The notes: a model not told the origin generated them from the sequence alone. Counted from the stretch's first letter, positions 25,827 through 35,867 are shown. The stretch is DNA of 64,000 nucleotides from Argonema antarcticum A004/B2 (GCF_023333585.1 NZ_JAIQZN010000023.1:1-64000), one strand, 5' to 3'. Numbers and translations are program-made.

Positions 25827-27842
25827 ATGACCATGCTGGAACAAGGCACCATAAGTATTCATACCGAGAATATTTTCCCCATCATCAAAAAATCGCTCTA
25901 CTCCGACCACGAGATATTCTTGCGAGAACTGGTTTCCAACGCTGTGGATGCCATCCAAAAACTCAAAATGGTTTCCCACGCAGGAGAATTTAGCGGCGGC
26001 CTCGATGGCCCGGAAATTAAGATCTCGATCGACAAGGACAACAAGACACTCTCCATCAGCGATAACGGTATCGGTATGACGGCAGAGGAGGTGAAGAAAT
26101 ACATCAACCAAGTCGCCTTCTCCAGTGCCGAAGAATTTATCCAGAAATATAAAAGCGATGGCGACCAACCGATTATAGGTCACTTCGGCTTGGGCTTCTA
26201 CTCCTCCTTCATGGTGGCCCAGAAAGTCGAAATCGATACCCTGTCATACAAAGAAGGGTCGCAGGCAGTTCACTGGTCGTGCGACGGTTCGCCAACCTTT
26301 GTGCTGGAAGACTCATCGCGCACGGAACGCGGCACCACCATCACCCTCACCCTCCAGGAAGAAGAACTGGAATATCTCGAACCATCCCGCATCAAGCAGC
26401 TGGTGAAGACCTACTGCGATTTTATGCCGGTGCCGATTAAGCTGGACGGCGAACAGATAAATAAGCAAAAGGCACTGTGGCGGGAATCTCCCAGGAACCT
26501 GAACAAAGAGGATTATTTGGAGTTCTACCGCTACCTCTATCCTTTCCAGGAAGAACCGCTGCTGTGGGTACACTTAAACACGGATTATCCCTTCCTCCTC
26601 AACGGAATTCTCTATTTTCCCAAGCTCAAACCGGAAGTAGACGTAAGTCAGGGTAATATCAAGCTGTTCTGCAATCAGGTCTTTGTCAGCGACCACTGCG
26701 AAGAAATTATTCCCAAATTTCTTTTACCGATGCGTGGTACGATCGATAGTCCAGACATTCCCCTGAACGTCTCTCGCAGCGCCTTGCAGATGGATCGCAC
26801 CGTCCGTAAAATAGCAGACTTCGTTGCCAAGAAGGTGGGCGATCGCCTCAAGGAACTATATCGCGATAACCGTTCCGAATATATCCGCTGCTGGCAAGAC
26901 CTCGGCACCTTCGTCAAATTCGGCTCCATGAACGACGAGAAGTTCAAAAAGCAACTCGAAGACATCCTCATTTATCGCACCACTTTCCAAGCAGAAGCGC
27001 AGGAAAGCAAGGGCGCAGAGGAGCCACAAGCTAAGGTACAAGTGCAAACTCAAGAGGGGGATGCTTGGCAAGATGTGACTCCATCCGCTGAGGAACAAGA
27101 AAATCCAAAATCCGAAATCCAAAATCCAAAATCGGAATACACCACTCTGAAGGAATACCTGGAACGCAACCAAAAGCGTCACGAAAACCGAGTTTTCTAC
27201 TCCACCGATGAAGTTGCACAAGCTACCTACGTAGAACTACACAAAAGGCAGGGTTTAGAAGTCCTGTTTATGGACTCTTTCATCGACTCTCACTTCATCT
27301 CTTTCCTGGAGCGGGAATATAAAGATGTCCAGTTCTCTCGCGTAGACTCCGAACTAGATCAAAACCTGGTCGAACAAGACAAAGCTGCCGAAATCGTTGA
27401 CCCTAAAACCAACAAAACCCGTAGCGAACTGATCAAAGAGCTATTCGAGAAATCCCTTAATAAGCCGAAACTTAACATCCGTACTGAAGCCCTCAAGTCA
27501 GACGACCCCCAAGGGACACCACCTGCAATGGTACTGCTGCCAGAATTTCTGCGGCGGATGCGAGAGATGACTGCTTTGTTGCAACAGCAAGCCGTTCAAT
27601 TTCCCGAAGAACATACTTTGGTGGTGAACACCACTCACCCCTTGATCCAGAATCTCGTTAGTCTGAGTCAAGGCGGTATCCTTCAAGGTGAAGGTACATC
27701 TCCCAGCGGCGAACTAGCCAACCTGATTTGTCATCACGTCTACGATTTGGCGTTGATGGCGCACAAAGCACTAGATGCTGAAGGGATGAAAGCTTTTGTG
27801 GCCCGATCGAACCAAGTGCTAACTCGTCTCACCGCTAATTGA
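25827..27842 (+). CDS. htpG: HtpG (Hsp90) chaperone
   Basis: This 671-residue Hsp90 homologue has an N-terminal ATPase domain with SDHEIFLRELVSNAVDAI, ISDNGIGMT and GHFGLGFYSSFMVA, a middle domain, and the C-terminal dimerisation domain. The ATG at 25827 gives MTMLEQGTISIHTENIFP; an ATG two codons later is equally possible. Near residues 425-438 the linker reads QENPKSEIQNPKSEY, encoded by the CAAAATC repeat family found between genes elsewhere in the window. HtpG of another cyanobacterium is known to assist a phycobilisome linker protein. Confidence 0.96.
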   Translation: MTMLEQGTISIHTENIFPIIKKSLYSDHEIFLRELVSNAVDAIQKLKMVSHAGEFSGGLDGPEIKISIDKDNKTLSISDNGIGMTAEEVKKYINQVAFSSAEEFIQKYKSDGDQPIIGHFGLGFYSSFMVAQKVEIDTLSYKEGSQAVHWSCDGSPTFVLEDSSRTERGTTITLTLQEEELEYLEPSRIKQLVKTYCDFMPVPIKLDGEQINKQKALWRESPRNLNKEDYLEFYRYLYPFQEEPLLWVHLNTDYPFLLNGILYFPKLKPEVDVSQGNIKLFCNQVFVSDHCEEIIPKFLLPMRGTIDSPDIPLNVSRSALQMDRTVRKIADFVAKKVGDRLKELYRDNRSEYIRCWQDLGTFVKFGSMNDEKFKKQLEDILIYRTTFQAEAQESKGAEEPQAKVQVQTQEGDAWQDVTPSAEEQENPKSEIQNPKSEYTTLKEYLERNQKRHENRVFYSTDEVAQATYVELHKRQGLEVLFMDSFIDSHFISFLEREYKDVQFSRVDSELDQNLVEQDKAAEIVDPKTNKTRSELIKELFEKSLNKPKLNIRTEALKSDDPQGTPPAMVLLPEFLRRMREMTALLQQQAVQFPEEHTLVVNTTHPLIQNLVSLSQGGILQGEGTSPSGELANLICHHVYDLALMAHKALDAEGMKAFVARSNQVLTRLTAN

Positions 27843-27843
27843 G

Positions 27844-28017
27844 AGTGGGGGAGTGGGGGCTAGAAAAGTCAAAAGTCAAAAGTCAAAAGTCAAAAGTCAA
27901 AAGGGGAAGAGTGGGGGAGTGGGAGAGAATGACAACTGACCACTGACCACTGACCACTGACCACTGACCACTGACCACTGACCACTGACCACTGACCACT
28001 GACCACTGACCACTGAC
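27844..28017. repeat. Composite tandem repeat array
   Basis: Three tandem blocks follow each other: five copies of AAAAGTC (27864-27898), GTGGGGGA/GTGGGAGA-like units, then eleven exact copies of CACTGAC (27941-28017). The junction GAGAATGACAACTGACC also occurs at 38.55 kb in the same order. The block lies between htpG and rpmB. Confidence 0.9.
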
Positions 28018-28071
28018 TAATTCCCTACAATAGAAGGTTGCACCTAAAATTCCTGAAACCTGGAGATACTT

Positions 28072-28308
28072 ATGTCCCGTGTATGTCAACTGACTGGTAA
28101 GAAGGCAAACAACGCCTACGCTATTTCCCACTCTCACAGACGCACCAAAAAGCTGCAAGAAGCCAACTTGCAGTGGAAGCGAGTTTGGTGGGCCGAAGGC
28201 AAACGCTGGGTCAGGCTGCGCCTTTCCACAAAGGCAATCAAAACCTTAGATCACAAGGGTTTGGCAGCTATGGCTAAAGAAGCTGGGCTCGATCTGAATA
28301 AGTTTTAA
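28072..28308 (+). CDS. rpmB: 50S ribosomal protein L28
   Basis: This 78-residue protein begins [20 protein letters not shown] and contains [19 protein letters not shown], both diagnostic for bacterial L28. Its length is typical. The gene is monocistronic here and is followed by a GC-rich hairpin. It stands alone between htpG and the hps pseudopilin genes. Confidence 0.97.
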   Translation: MSRVCQLTGKKANNAYAISHSHRRTKKLQEANLQWKRVWWAEGKRWVRLRLSTKAIKTLDHKGLAAMAKEAGLDLNKF

Positions 28309-28353
28309 TGCTCTGCTTCCCTGTGCCCAAGCAGGCTCTATTTTAAGCAAATT

Positions 28354-28396
28354 AGCCGCCGCCTACCTCCCCTCTTGGGTGGACTAGGCGGCGGCT
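28354..28396 (+). terminator. GC-rich hairpin after rpmB
   Basis: Perfect 12-base arms AGCCGCCGCCTA and TAGGCGGCGGCT (28354-28365 and 28385-28396) flank a 19-base loop and are followed by TATCTTTCT. It is placed 46 bases after the rpmB stop, as expected for an intrinsic terminator, although the T-tract is weak. Confidence 0.7.
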
Positions 28397-28826
28397 TATC
28401 TTTCTGGAGAGTGATCGGTTTATTGAATCTGGTGGGTAATATAAGTTTATCCCCTAACCCACTTAGATTAATAAAATTTTGTTAAAGATATGCGGAATGC
28501 GATCGGATCGAAGTGTAGTTACCCCGGTGGGATGCCCTCCTTTTGTGAAAGGCAACAACTCTCCCCTGTACAGATATACCGATCGATTTTCCGCTGACCC
28601 GTCAAATTACATCCAAACTTTAAGTTTCCTTTGTGTTCGGCGAGAGCGTATTTTCTCGGTTGATGCTCAAATTTAGAGTTGTTAGCACAGAGGTAAGTCA
28701 CAAAATTAACGAATTTTTTATGAAGTCTAAATAGAGATTTTTAATCTCTGTGGTCTTATACTCTTTTGTCCATCTTCTCTTTTTGAGCCCCTCCAAATCA
28801 GAGTTTCTCAATCCAGGAAAGCAGCT
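28397..28826 (+). promoter_or_regulatory. Upstream region of hpsA
   Basis: About 430 bases with no credible gene precede hpsA. AT-rich stretches occur around 28440-28495 and 28700-28760. AGGAAAG lies 8 bases before the hpsA ATG. In Nostoc these genes answer to hormogonium sigma factors, but I cannot point to a specific promoter here. Confidence 0.4.
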
Positions 28827-31800
28827 ATGTTAAAACGCAAGCAAACCAAGGCCATTCAAAAATTTATCTACAGCGTATTCAAACAGTTTTGGCAACTTTC
28901 AAGAAATGCTAGCAGAAAGCTAAGCCGCTGGCTAGCCCGTAACTTGCTTAATATACGTTACAAGCGGCGATATGCCAATGCCAAATCCGGTTTCGTATTG
29001 CCAACTGTGACAGTTCTTTTGTTAGTGGTGGCTTTGGTAATAGGAGCAATTCTATTTCGCACCGGGAGTAGGACAAATCAGGTAATCGGACAGCGGGACG
29101 AACAGGTAATTTATAATGCCGCTACACCGGCGATCGAGCGAGCAAAAGCTAAAATCGAGTACTTATTCAGACAAGACGATCGGCGTCCCAGTGGCGTGCC
29201 TTCCGAAGGTATTCTCAACAGTATGATGCTCAACGATGGCACATTGGTGCGACTATTTGGCGGCGCATCGGACCCCTATACCTACACAGGCGGTGCAAAC
29301 CCCGAAACCCGCAAAGACATCAATGGAGATGGAATACTTGACAATGCTTGGTATTACGAAATAGATGTGGACGGAGACGGAACCAAAGAACGAGTAGCCT
29401 ACGCTATTTTTATGAGAGCGGCGGTCGCAGACGCAGCCGGTAACGTTACATTAGACTTGACAAGCTCCAACGACACGCAAAAAGCCAGGAACTTGGTAGT
29501 TCGCAACGGGCCGATCAATACTACCGAGCCTACCAGAGCGGTATGCCGAAATCTCAACCTGAAACCGGAAGCGGGTTGGTATCCGATCAGTTCCGCAGCT
29601 TTAAAGAAAACTTTTCAGGTAGTTGCAGTAGTCCTCCCGAATCCGAACCGGCCAAATAATAGAACCATTACCACCATAGAATTTCAACAGGAAAGACAAG
29701 TAGATAAGGGAAATAAATGGGGAGTTTGGTATCGTTACGATCTGGATATTTTTCCAGGTGACGTTTTTAACTGGAACGGGGCTATGCACACTGAAGGTAG
29801 CCTCATGTTAGGGGATAACAATTTTACGGGCTATTTAATTAGCGACCCCGATTCTTGTGTCTACGATCAAAGTGCCTCAGAAATTACTATCACCGAAAAC
29901 CCTCCAAACTCGAACTTTGTAGGCGCGATCGTCGCTAACGCCGTCGGTAACACTTCGGGAACCTCGAAATTGCACATCCACGGCAACCCACCCATTACGA
30001 CCGGCACTAAAATCGAACTGAAATCTACTAATGACGCCACTAATAACACACCCTTGGACGTAAGTCTTAACCCGCTTCGGGTGTTTACTGAAGATGGATA
30101 CTTCCGTCGTAACACAACAGCGGCAGTAAACAAGGGATCTCTCAATCCAGACTTAAAAGCCGGACGGATTCGCTGGCAATCGGAAACCTCGCCTTACGTT
30201 GACGATACTTATCGGGCGGACGATCGCTACGGTCCCAAACCCAAATACGGTGTCATAACAATACCGAGAAATGGAGACCCGATCTCAGCAGCCGATCGAC
30301 CCGCACTCGCCAATAATATTATCGACCCTGCTGACCCAGATCTCAAAAATCTCGGTCTGGATGGATACTGGGAGCGAAGAGCGTCGGCAAGCGGCTTGCG
30401 GGTAATTGTCGGCGAACGTCTGGAATTGGGCAATCTTTTCGGTTGGGATGCCACCACCGAGCCGCTCTATCCCGGAACTTGCACCAGCGGCATTCGCTGT
30501 CACGAAGCCAAACAGCGACGCACTCTGAGGGATAACCCGACGGCAGTACAAGCAACAGCAATTTACCACGTCAACGCACCCGCCACTCAACCTAACACAT
30601 TCCCGATGGCATTTGTGGCGACTGTATCTCATCCGGGAACGCAAGATACCATCACTAGAAGCACAACTTTTAATCGTTTTGCCGCCAACCTACCCAACTT
30701 ATACAGCAATTTCCTCACAGGCGACGGCACTAACGGGTGGGAATACGAAGTGGTGCCGGGAGACGGCAACGAAAACGAAACTACTTTTAGAGCTTTGGTT
30801 AGTAGCGATACTGCCTTGAAGAGAGCTTTGCAGAACCTTGCCAATTTCGCTGGTGACTACGTAGATGTGAATAGAAGCGGTGCTTTTCCACCAACACAAG
30901 AAGCAGGAGTTGTTCACCCTCATCCCGTATTGACGATGTGGGGAAACTTCTCCAATTTGCGGCGGGCGATTACGCTTTTAAATAGTGGAGGATACGATAA
31001 CCTCAGCATCGCAGATAAATCGTACATCCAGACGGCTGCTGGTACCTTGGGAATGTTAGCTTACAATATCAGGCAGTTGGAGACTTACACTCCGACAACA
31101 GCAGAATTGGACGCTTTGAATAATGCGCTGGCGAGCATACCAAACAGTTGGGGCGCAGATACGGGTATTCCTCCTACAACACCAGCAACTCCAACGCTTA
31201 TACCCGATGACTACATCAGAGCGCTGGAAGCAAACGTCGCTACTCAAGCGGTAGCAAGAACAGCACGACTTGTTAATTTAAAAGAGCAAATAGCTCGAGA
31301 TCGTCGATATGGTTTTGCAACGTCACCGACCACAATTACAACTGATGGGACATACAACTACAAAGTCAAATCTCTAGATAGTGGTGACAATTTCAAATAT
31401 GCTAGAAGTACAACCGATCCTGTCTACATCAAGGACGATACTGCTACTACATCAGTGGATGAAGCAACATTGTTTAATATCGGCTGTGACGTTAGTCCAG
31501 CAGCCAGCGGAATCGGAAAAAACTATTTCGGTTTTGGCGCTCCTGCGGTTGGAGATAAAGTAGCGGAAAAAAGGTTTATTCGTCTGGCAGCAACTCTGTG
31601 TTCGATTAACTTTAGCCCTACCGCTACAGCACGGCCATCCTTTGCAGTCAAATTCCCCTCGCTCTACTACATTTTTCCCGATACTACTGTAGATAATCAC
31701 AACCACAGCACTAGCGGTACTCCCCAGACTACCGCAGCAGATCTCTACATCAGCGACGCATATATCGCCAGCACAGTTAATGCAAGCGTTGCTTACAGAA

Positions 31801-33281
31801 CCGTCGATCTGGCACAAATGATGCTTCGGCCCAAACAATCGGGAAACGCAGGCTGCGGCGACCTGGGTTGGTGTTTGCCAACTGGAACTGGAGGATCGAA
31901 CCCAATCACAGCTCCAACGGGAGCTATAAGCGTACCTTTCCTGGATAAAGGAATCTTCAACGGACGAGAAATGATGTCGGTGCGGGTTCTGGATATCGAC
32001 TTAAATATGCTCAGGAATACTGCCAGAGGCACAGCAACGCTGCCAGACTCAACCTCAGTCACGGAAACATTGCTACCAGTCAGCGGCATTGTCTACGGTT
32101 TCCGGGAAGACGCAGTGCGGGAAGATGCCATTGCCAGACCGCTCGGAGCCGAGATGAACGCCTACACACCAACCGATCCAGCTTTAACAGCCAACGGTAT
32201 TTCCACCAAACCAGTAGATTACTACCCCGACCCAGACCGTCGTCCTCACGGGTTCCGCTTGAGAAGGGGGGCAGACCTGCGACGCTTGGCTAGCGATCCT
32301 GTCAGAGTAACCCGTGGTTTAACCTTCGTTTCCGATAACCCGGTTTACATTCAAGGGGATTTCAACGTACACAGTACAGATGGCACGGCTAGCAACCGAC
32401 TGGAAGAATTTACCCAAAGGATCGATCCGAACAACTGGGCGGGAACTTTCTATAACCGCACCGACCTGGATACAAACTTCGCCCAACCAGCTAACGACAC
32501 TTGGCGTCCCTCTGAGATTATGGCCGATGCCGTCACCATCCTTTCCAACAGTTTCGCGGATGGCGATATAGATAGAGGTATAAGAGGCGTTGATGCACAA
32601 TCGTACCGAGGTATGAATCGTCCCATCGGCACCACTACTGATTTTGTCCGGGAAGATAGTACGTTAACTAACACAAACTTACCCATCAGGATAGCAAGAG
32701 GCGGTAACCCCGGGCGTTGCAGTACCACCCCCACACCAGCCACCACTCGTTGCACAAGTCCAAATACTATTACTGCACAAACGAATGATAATTATGTCCT
32801 CTTCAACACCCCCGCCAAATCACAAAATGACATCAACAACGCCACAGAAACCACAGTAAACGCCACCATTGTTCAGGGTCTTGTACCGTTTCGGGACAAT
32901 CAGAATAATGGGGGATTCCACAACTTCCCCCGCTTCATAGAAGACTGGGCGGGAGCGCGATTGAACTTTACTGGGTCATTCGTACAGTTAAGCTTCAGCA
33001 CCTACGCCACAGGCCCGTTTGACCAGGACGCTTGGGAAGCCGGTGCAACTCCGGCAGCAGGCGGTGCACACAGGTGGTTCTACGAACCGCCTCAACGTGC
33101 CTGGGGTTACGACGTAGCCTTGCAACTCGCACCCGCAGGTCCCCTAGCCCAACGTTTCGTCACACCAGGCCGGACGCGCAGCGAATTTTATCGAGAACCG
33201 AGAGCAAACGACGCCTACATCTGCCAGTTACGCATGGCTGTTGACGGCGCAAATCCACAAACTCAACAAGCGTGTCAATAA
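28827..33281 (+). CDS. hpsA: Hormogonium polysaccharide biosynthesis protein HpsA
   Basis: This 1484-residue protein matches HpsA, needed for hormogonium polysaccharide and gliding in Nostoc. A basic N-terminus leads into a prepilin/PilX-like segment SGFVLPTVTVLLLVVALVIG (residues 54-73), then LFRTGSRTNQVIGQRDEQVI, a very large extracytoplasmic region rich in Asn, Thr, Asp and Pro. The second residue after the Gly cleavage position is not followed by the usual Glu5, as in minor PilX-type proteins. It is followed at once by three further pseudopilin-like genes. The molecular role of HpsA is not established. Confidence 0.9.
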   Translation: MLKRKQTKAIQKFIYSVFKQFWQLSRNASRKLSRWLARNLLNIRYKRRYANAKSGFVLPTVTVLLLVVALVIGAILFRTGSRTNQVIGQRDEQVIYNAATPAIERAKAKIEYLFRQDDRRPSGVPSEGILNSMMLNDGTLVRLFGGASDPYTYTGGANPETRKDINGDGILDNAWYYEIDVDGDGTKERVAYAIFMRAAVADAAGNVTLDLTSSNDTQKARNLVVRNGPINTTEPTRAVCRNLNLKPEAGWYPISSAALKKTFQVVAVVLPNPNRPNNRTITTIEFQQERQVDKGNKWGVWYRYDLDIFPGDVFNWNGAMHTEGSLMLGDNNFTGYLISDPDSCVYDQSASEITITENPPNSNFVGAIVANAVGNTSGTSKLHIHGNPPITTGTKIELKSTNDATNNTPLDVSLNPLRVFTEDGYFRRNTTAAVNKGSLNPDLKAGRIRWQSETSPYVDDTYRADDRYGPKPKYGVITIPRNGDPISAADRPALANNIIDPADPDLKNLGLDGYWERRASASGLRVIVGERLELGNLFGWDATTEPLYPGTCTSGIRCHEAKQRRTLRDNPTAVQATAIYHVNAPATQPNTFPMAFVATVSHPGTQDTITRSTTFNRFAANLPNLYSNFLTGDGTNGWEYEVVPGDGNENETTFRALVSSDTALKRALQNLANFAGDYVDVNRSGAFPPTQEAGVVHPHPVLTMWGNFSNLRRAITLLNSGGYDNLSIADKSYIQTAAGTLGMLAYNIRQLETYTPTTAELDALNNALASIPNSWGADTGIPPTTPATPTLIPDDYIRALEANVATQAVARTARLVNLKEQIARDRRYGFATSPTTITTDGTYNYKVKSLDSGDNFKYARSTTDPVYIKDDTATTSVDEATLFNIGCDVSPAASGIGKNYFGFGAPAVGDKVAEKRFIRLAATLCSINFSPTATARPSFAVKFPSLYYIFPDTTVDNHNHSTSGTPQTTAADLYISDAYIASTVNASVAYRTVDLAQMMLRPKQSGNAGCGDLGWCLPTGTGGSNPITAPTGAISVPFLDKGIFNGREMMSVRVLDIDLNMLRNTARGTATLPDSTSVTETLLPVSGIVYGFREDAVREDAIARPLGAEMNAYTPTDPALTANGISTKPVDYYPDPDRRPHGFRLRRGADLRRLASDPVRVTRGLTFVSDNPVYIQGDFNVHSTDGTASNRLEEFTQRIDPNNWAGTFYNRTDLDTNFAQPANDTWRPSEIMADAVTILSNSFADGDIDRGIRGVDAQSYRGMNRPIGTTTDFVREDSTLTNTNLPIRIARGGNPGRCSTTPTPATTRCTSPNTITAQTNDNYVLFNTPAKSQNDINNATETTVNATIVQGLVPFRDNQNNGGFHNFPRFIEDWAGARLNFTGSFVQLSFSTYATGPFDQDAWEAGATPAAGGAHRWFYEPPQRAWGYDVALQLAPAGPLAQRFVTPGRTRSEFYREPRANDAYICQLRMAVDGANPQTQQACQ

Positions 33282-33298
33282 CCACAGAGGAGGATAAA

Positions 33299-34045
33299 AT
33301 GTTACCAGCAAATCAGTTGCAGGAACGATCGAACGGTAAGTTACTAAAGCTGGTATTATTAGCCAAGCTTTTGAAGGGGAGAAGCTCGCAGAGCGGATTT
33401 TCGCTGCTGGAAGTATTGGTGGCAATAGCGGTCGCTGCCGTAGTCATCAGCGTTTTCACTCCACCGATTTTTCTAGCGGTGGGTACGCGCATCCAAAACC
33501 GCAGAGCCGAACAATCGATACAGCTAGCACAGGGTGAGATCGATCGAGTCCGACGCCTAGTCGAACAGGGAGCATATCTAGAAAGCTCATCACCCTATAA
33601 TCCGAATAGCTTACCGCCGTCAATAGGAACGGGCGACGTTAAGGCATTTGGGCCACCAACCACCTACACCGACGAGCCCACCCAAATTAATGCCTCGAAA
33701 GGTTTAAGAGTTGACGCCAACGGCGATGGCACCAAAGATTTTTTGGTGCAAGTATTCCGCGATACAGGCGTTGTCAGACCTGTTAACGGCGTTCCTAGAA
33801 CTTTTGCTTTTAATATGGGCGTCAGAATTTACGCTGACGCGGCCACCCAAAATATAGGCCAACTAGCAGTACCCAATAAAGCTGCCTCTTTGGGATTGAC
33901 AACAGCAATAGGCAGTCAAAAACGGCTACCTTTATCTATGCTGTACACCACCGTAGTTAGAAGCGATGTAGACCATTCGTTATGCGATTACCACCAATTT
34001 AACAATGGGGGAGCGCGACCTGCTTGGTGTCCAATAGCGCCTTAA
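33299..34045 (+). CDS. hpsB: Prepilin-like protein HpsB
   Basis: This 248-residue protein has a type IV prepilin signal: SGFSLLEVLVAIAVAAVVIS with Glu5 after the Gly-Phe cleavage site, preceded by a basic leader. It is the gene right after hpsA. I start at the ATG at 33299, which has AGAGGAGG seven bases upstream; the frame extends 9 codons further into the end of hpsA. It probably forms a pseudopilus or minor-pilin complex with HpsC and the next protein. Confidence 0.85.
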   Translation: MLPANQLQERSNGKLLKLVLLAKLLKGRSSQSGFSLLEVLVAIAVAAVVISVFTPPIFLAVGTRIQNRRAEQSIQLAQGEIDRVRRLVEQGAYLESSSPYNPNSLPPSIGTGDVKAFGPPTTYTDEPTQINASKGLRVDANGDGTKDFLVQVFRDTGVVRPVNGVPRTFAFNMGVRIYADAATQNIGQLAVPNKAASLGLTTAIGSQKRLPLSMLYTTVVRSDVDHSLCDYHQFNNGGARPAWCPIAP

Positions 34046-34081
34046 TCCCCAATTTTATGTTGAATTAAATTCATTAAAGCT

Positions 34082-35188
34082 ATGAAAGCCAAACTCCTTA
34101 AAATACTGCGAAATCGGCTAATTGCTGCTAACAAGAAGCTTAGGATCGGTAATCTCAAAAATAGCGGGTTTACCATACTGGAACTACTGGTGGCCGTGGT
34201 TATTTCCACAGTAGTTATGATAGCCCTAGTTGACATGATTACTGACCTTTTGCGAAGCGATCGAACAGAATTCGGTCGCAACGAAACGCAAAGGGAAATG
34301 CAAATGGCAGTGGACATGATGGTTTCTGACTTGAGAGAAGCAGCTTACGTTTACAGCGGCAAAGAGATCAATCAACCAAGAACCCAAACGAACGGTGTTA
34401 GCATACCGGCCTTAAAAAATTACCTCCCGGCATTTAGCACTCCAAATGTTGAACCCGTTCTGGTTTTCTGGAAAGTCGATCCGGTTCCCTACAATCAAAC
34501 TGACCCCCCAATTCCTAGCTGCACTGGTTTTGCTGATGGTACGCCAAAACGACAAGAGTGTAACCTATTGCAAATTAAGCGTCGTTCTTACACCCTAGTG
34601 GCATATCTGTTCGCGCCAAACCAACCAAACGATGATAAATGGAAAGGCAAATCCAGACTCATGCGGTACGAAGTGCGTAAGTATCAGAATATCGCCGCTT
34701 TAGAGCAATCAACAGGATATCTAGACCCTACCACCCAAAATGTCAGCTTCCAAACCTGGCCTTTGCAAGGCGATGGTCTTACGCCTCCCGGAGGAGGCGC
34801 ACGACTACCCGACACTCCTGCACATCGTCCAGTCCTAGTCGATTTTGTGGATTACTCGCGGATAATAGTGTCGGGTACACCCCAGAGTATAGAACAAATC
34901 AACGATCAGCCCTGTCCCGATCCCAGTGCTGCCAGTACCGAAGACAACCACAGCCGCGTTCCCGAAAACAGGGATACCTACAACAGCTTTTTTGTTTGCG
35001 TCAGTCCGAGCAGTTATCCAGTAACAAACCCTGCTACAGGTGAAGTAACTTTAATTCAGGCAAACCAAGACGTTTTAATATTCTTGAGAGGGAATCCGAC
35101 AGGTAGAGCAGGGATTAAAGTAGCACCGCTTCTAACAATTAAAACCCAAGCAGTTGCCCGTGGGGTTGTTAATAAGACACCCGATTAG
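34082..35188 (+). CDS. hpsC: Prepilin-like protein HpsC
   Basis: This 368-residue protein carries SGFTILELLVAVVISTVVMI with Glu5 after the cleavage site, then EMQMAVDMMVSDLREAAYVY, which resembles GspJ/PilW minor pseudopilins. Its position third after hpsA matches hpsC in the Nostoc locus. It starts 36 bases after the previous gene ends. Confidence 0.84.
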   Translation: MKAKLLKILRNRLIAANKKLRIGNLKNSGFTILELLVAVVISTVVMIALVDMITDLLRSDRTEFGRNETQREMQMAVDMMVSDLREAAYVYSGKEINQPRTQTNGVSIPALKNYLPAFSTPNVEPVLVFWKVDPVPYNQTDPPIPSCTGFADGTPKRQECNLLQIKRRSYTLVAYLFAPNQPNDDKWKGKSRLMRYEVRKYQNIAALEQSTGYLDPTTQNVSFQTWPLQGDGLTPPGGGARLPDTPAHRPVLVDFVDYSRIIVSGTPQSIEQINDQPCPDPSAASTEDNHSRVPENRDTYNSFFVCVSPSSYPVTNPATGEVTLIQANQDVLIFLRGNPTGRAGIKVAPLLTIKTQAVARGVVNKTPD

Positions 35189-35235
35189 AAATTTGGCAGA
35201 TGCTAAATGCAATTTAGATGAAAAAGGAGGTAAAA

Positions 35236-35805
35236 ATGAAGCGGTACTACAAGCAATCTGTCGCCGGTTTTACACTGATAGAAATGCTAGTTGTTATAGC
35301 GTTAATCGGTATACTGGCAGCGATCGCAGGCCCGAGTTGGCAGGGCTGGTTAACGAGACAGCGGATAACATCCGCACAAGCAGAAGCATTAAGTGCCATG
35401 CGTGAAGCTCAAAGCAACGCTAGAAGGGAAAAACGACTTTGGCAAGCTTGTTTTAAAGATGATGACACGAGAGTTGCGTGGGCTATATTTCCCGTACCCT
35501 CCAATGCTACTGGTGGCTTATTCAATTGCGGTGGGGTGAACGCCGGCTCTTGGAGAAGTATGGTTGACGAGGACTCGGACAAAATTACGATCGACGCAGC
35601 CAATACTACCTTACGAGCGTCGGGTGCGGGTACATATCAGGTGCAATTTAGAGAGAAAGGCTTGATAAACGGATCGCTTGGCAAAATTACTTTCGCTTCT
35701 CGGAGAGATCCCCAGAGCGCTACAAAGCGCTGTGTCTTTGTTTCTACTTTGCTGGGGGCTATGCGTACCGCACAAAATAATGACTGCAATGCTCCTAATG
35801 ATTGA
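35236..35805 (+). CDS. GspH/FimT-type pseudopilin (HpsD-like)
   Basis: This 189-residue pseudopilin has AGFTLIEMLVVIALIGILAA with Glu5, then ITSAQAEALSAMREAQSNAR and a conserved CFKDD stretch, the GspH/FimT pattern. It occupies the place of hpsD. I start at the ATG at 35236, which has AAAGGAGGT upstream; an ATG six codons earlier lies inside that ribosome site. It ends the hps run and is followed by a long inverted repeat. Confidence 0.82.
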   Translation: MKRYYKQSVAGFTLIEMLVVIALIGILAAIAGPSWQGWLTRQRITSAQAEALSAMREAQSNARREKRLWQACFKDDDTRVAWAIFPVPSNATGGLFNCGGVNAGSWRSMVDEDSDKITIDAANTTLRASGAGTYQVQFREKGLINGSLGKITFASRRDPQSATKRCVFVSTLLGAMRTAQNNDCNAPND

Positions 35806-35813
35806 GAGCGAAT

Positions 35814-35867
35814 AATTTCCGTCTGATATAGCTAGCCCCTAGCCCCTAGCTATATCAGACGGAAATT
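35814..35867 (+). terminator. Perfect 22-bp inverted repeat after the hps genes
   Basis: Arms 35814-35835 and 35846-35867 (ending in GATATAGCTAG and beginning CTAGCTATATC) pair at all 22 positions around a 10-base loop CCCCTAGCCC. It starts 8 bases after the last pseudopilin stop. No T-run follows, so termination or message protection is inference. The CCCCTAG units link it to the short repeat family. Confidence 0.6.

Noticed and set aside
27864-28017. Heptamer arrays as a CRISPR array
   Set aside because: The units are 7 bases long and directly tandem, with no spacers, and no cas genes are present.
27883-28158. Minus-strand frame with repeated SGQWSVV peptides
   Set aside because: It reads the CACTGAC tandem repeat and the antisense of rpmB.
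28479-28676. Possible small gene upstream of hpsA
   Set aside because: No ribosome site, no family resemblance and odd composition; probably chance.
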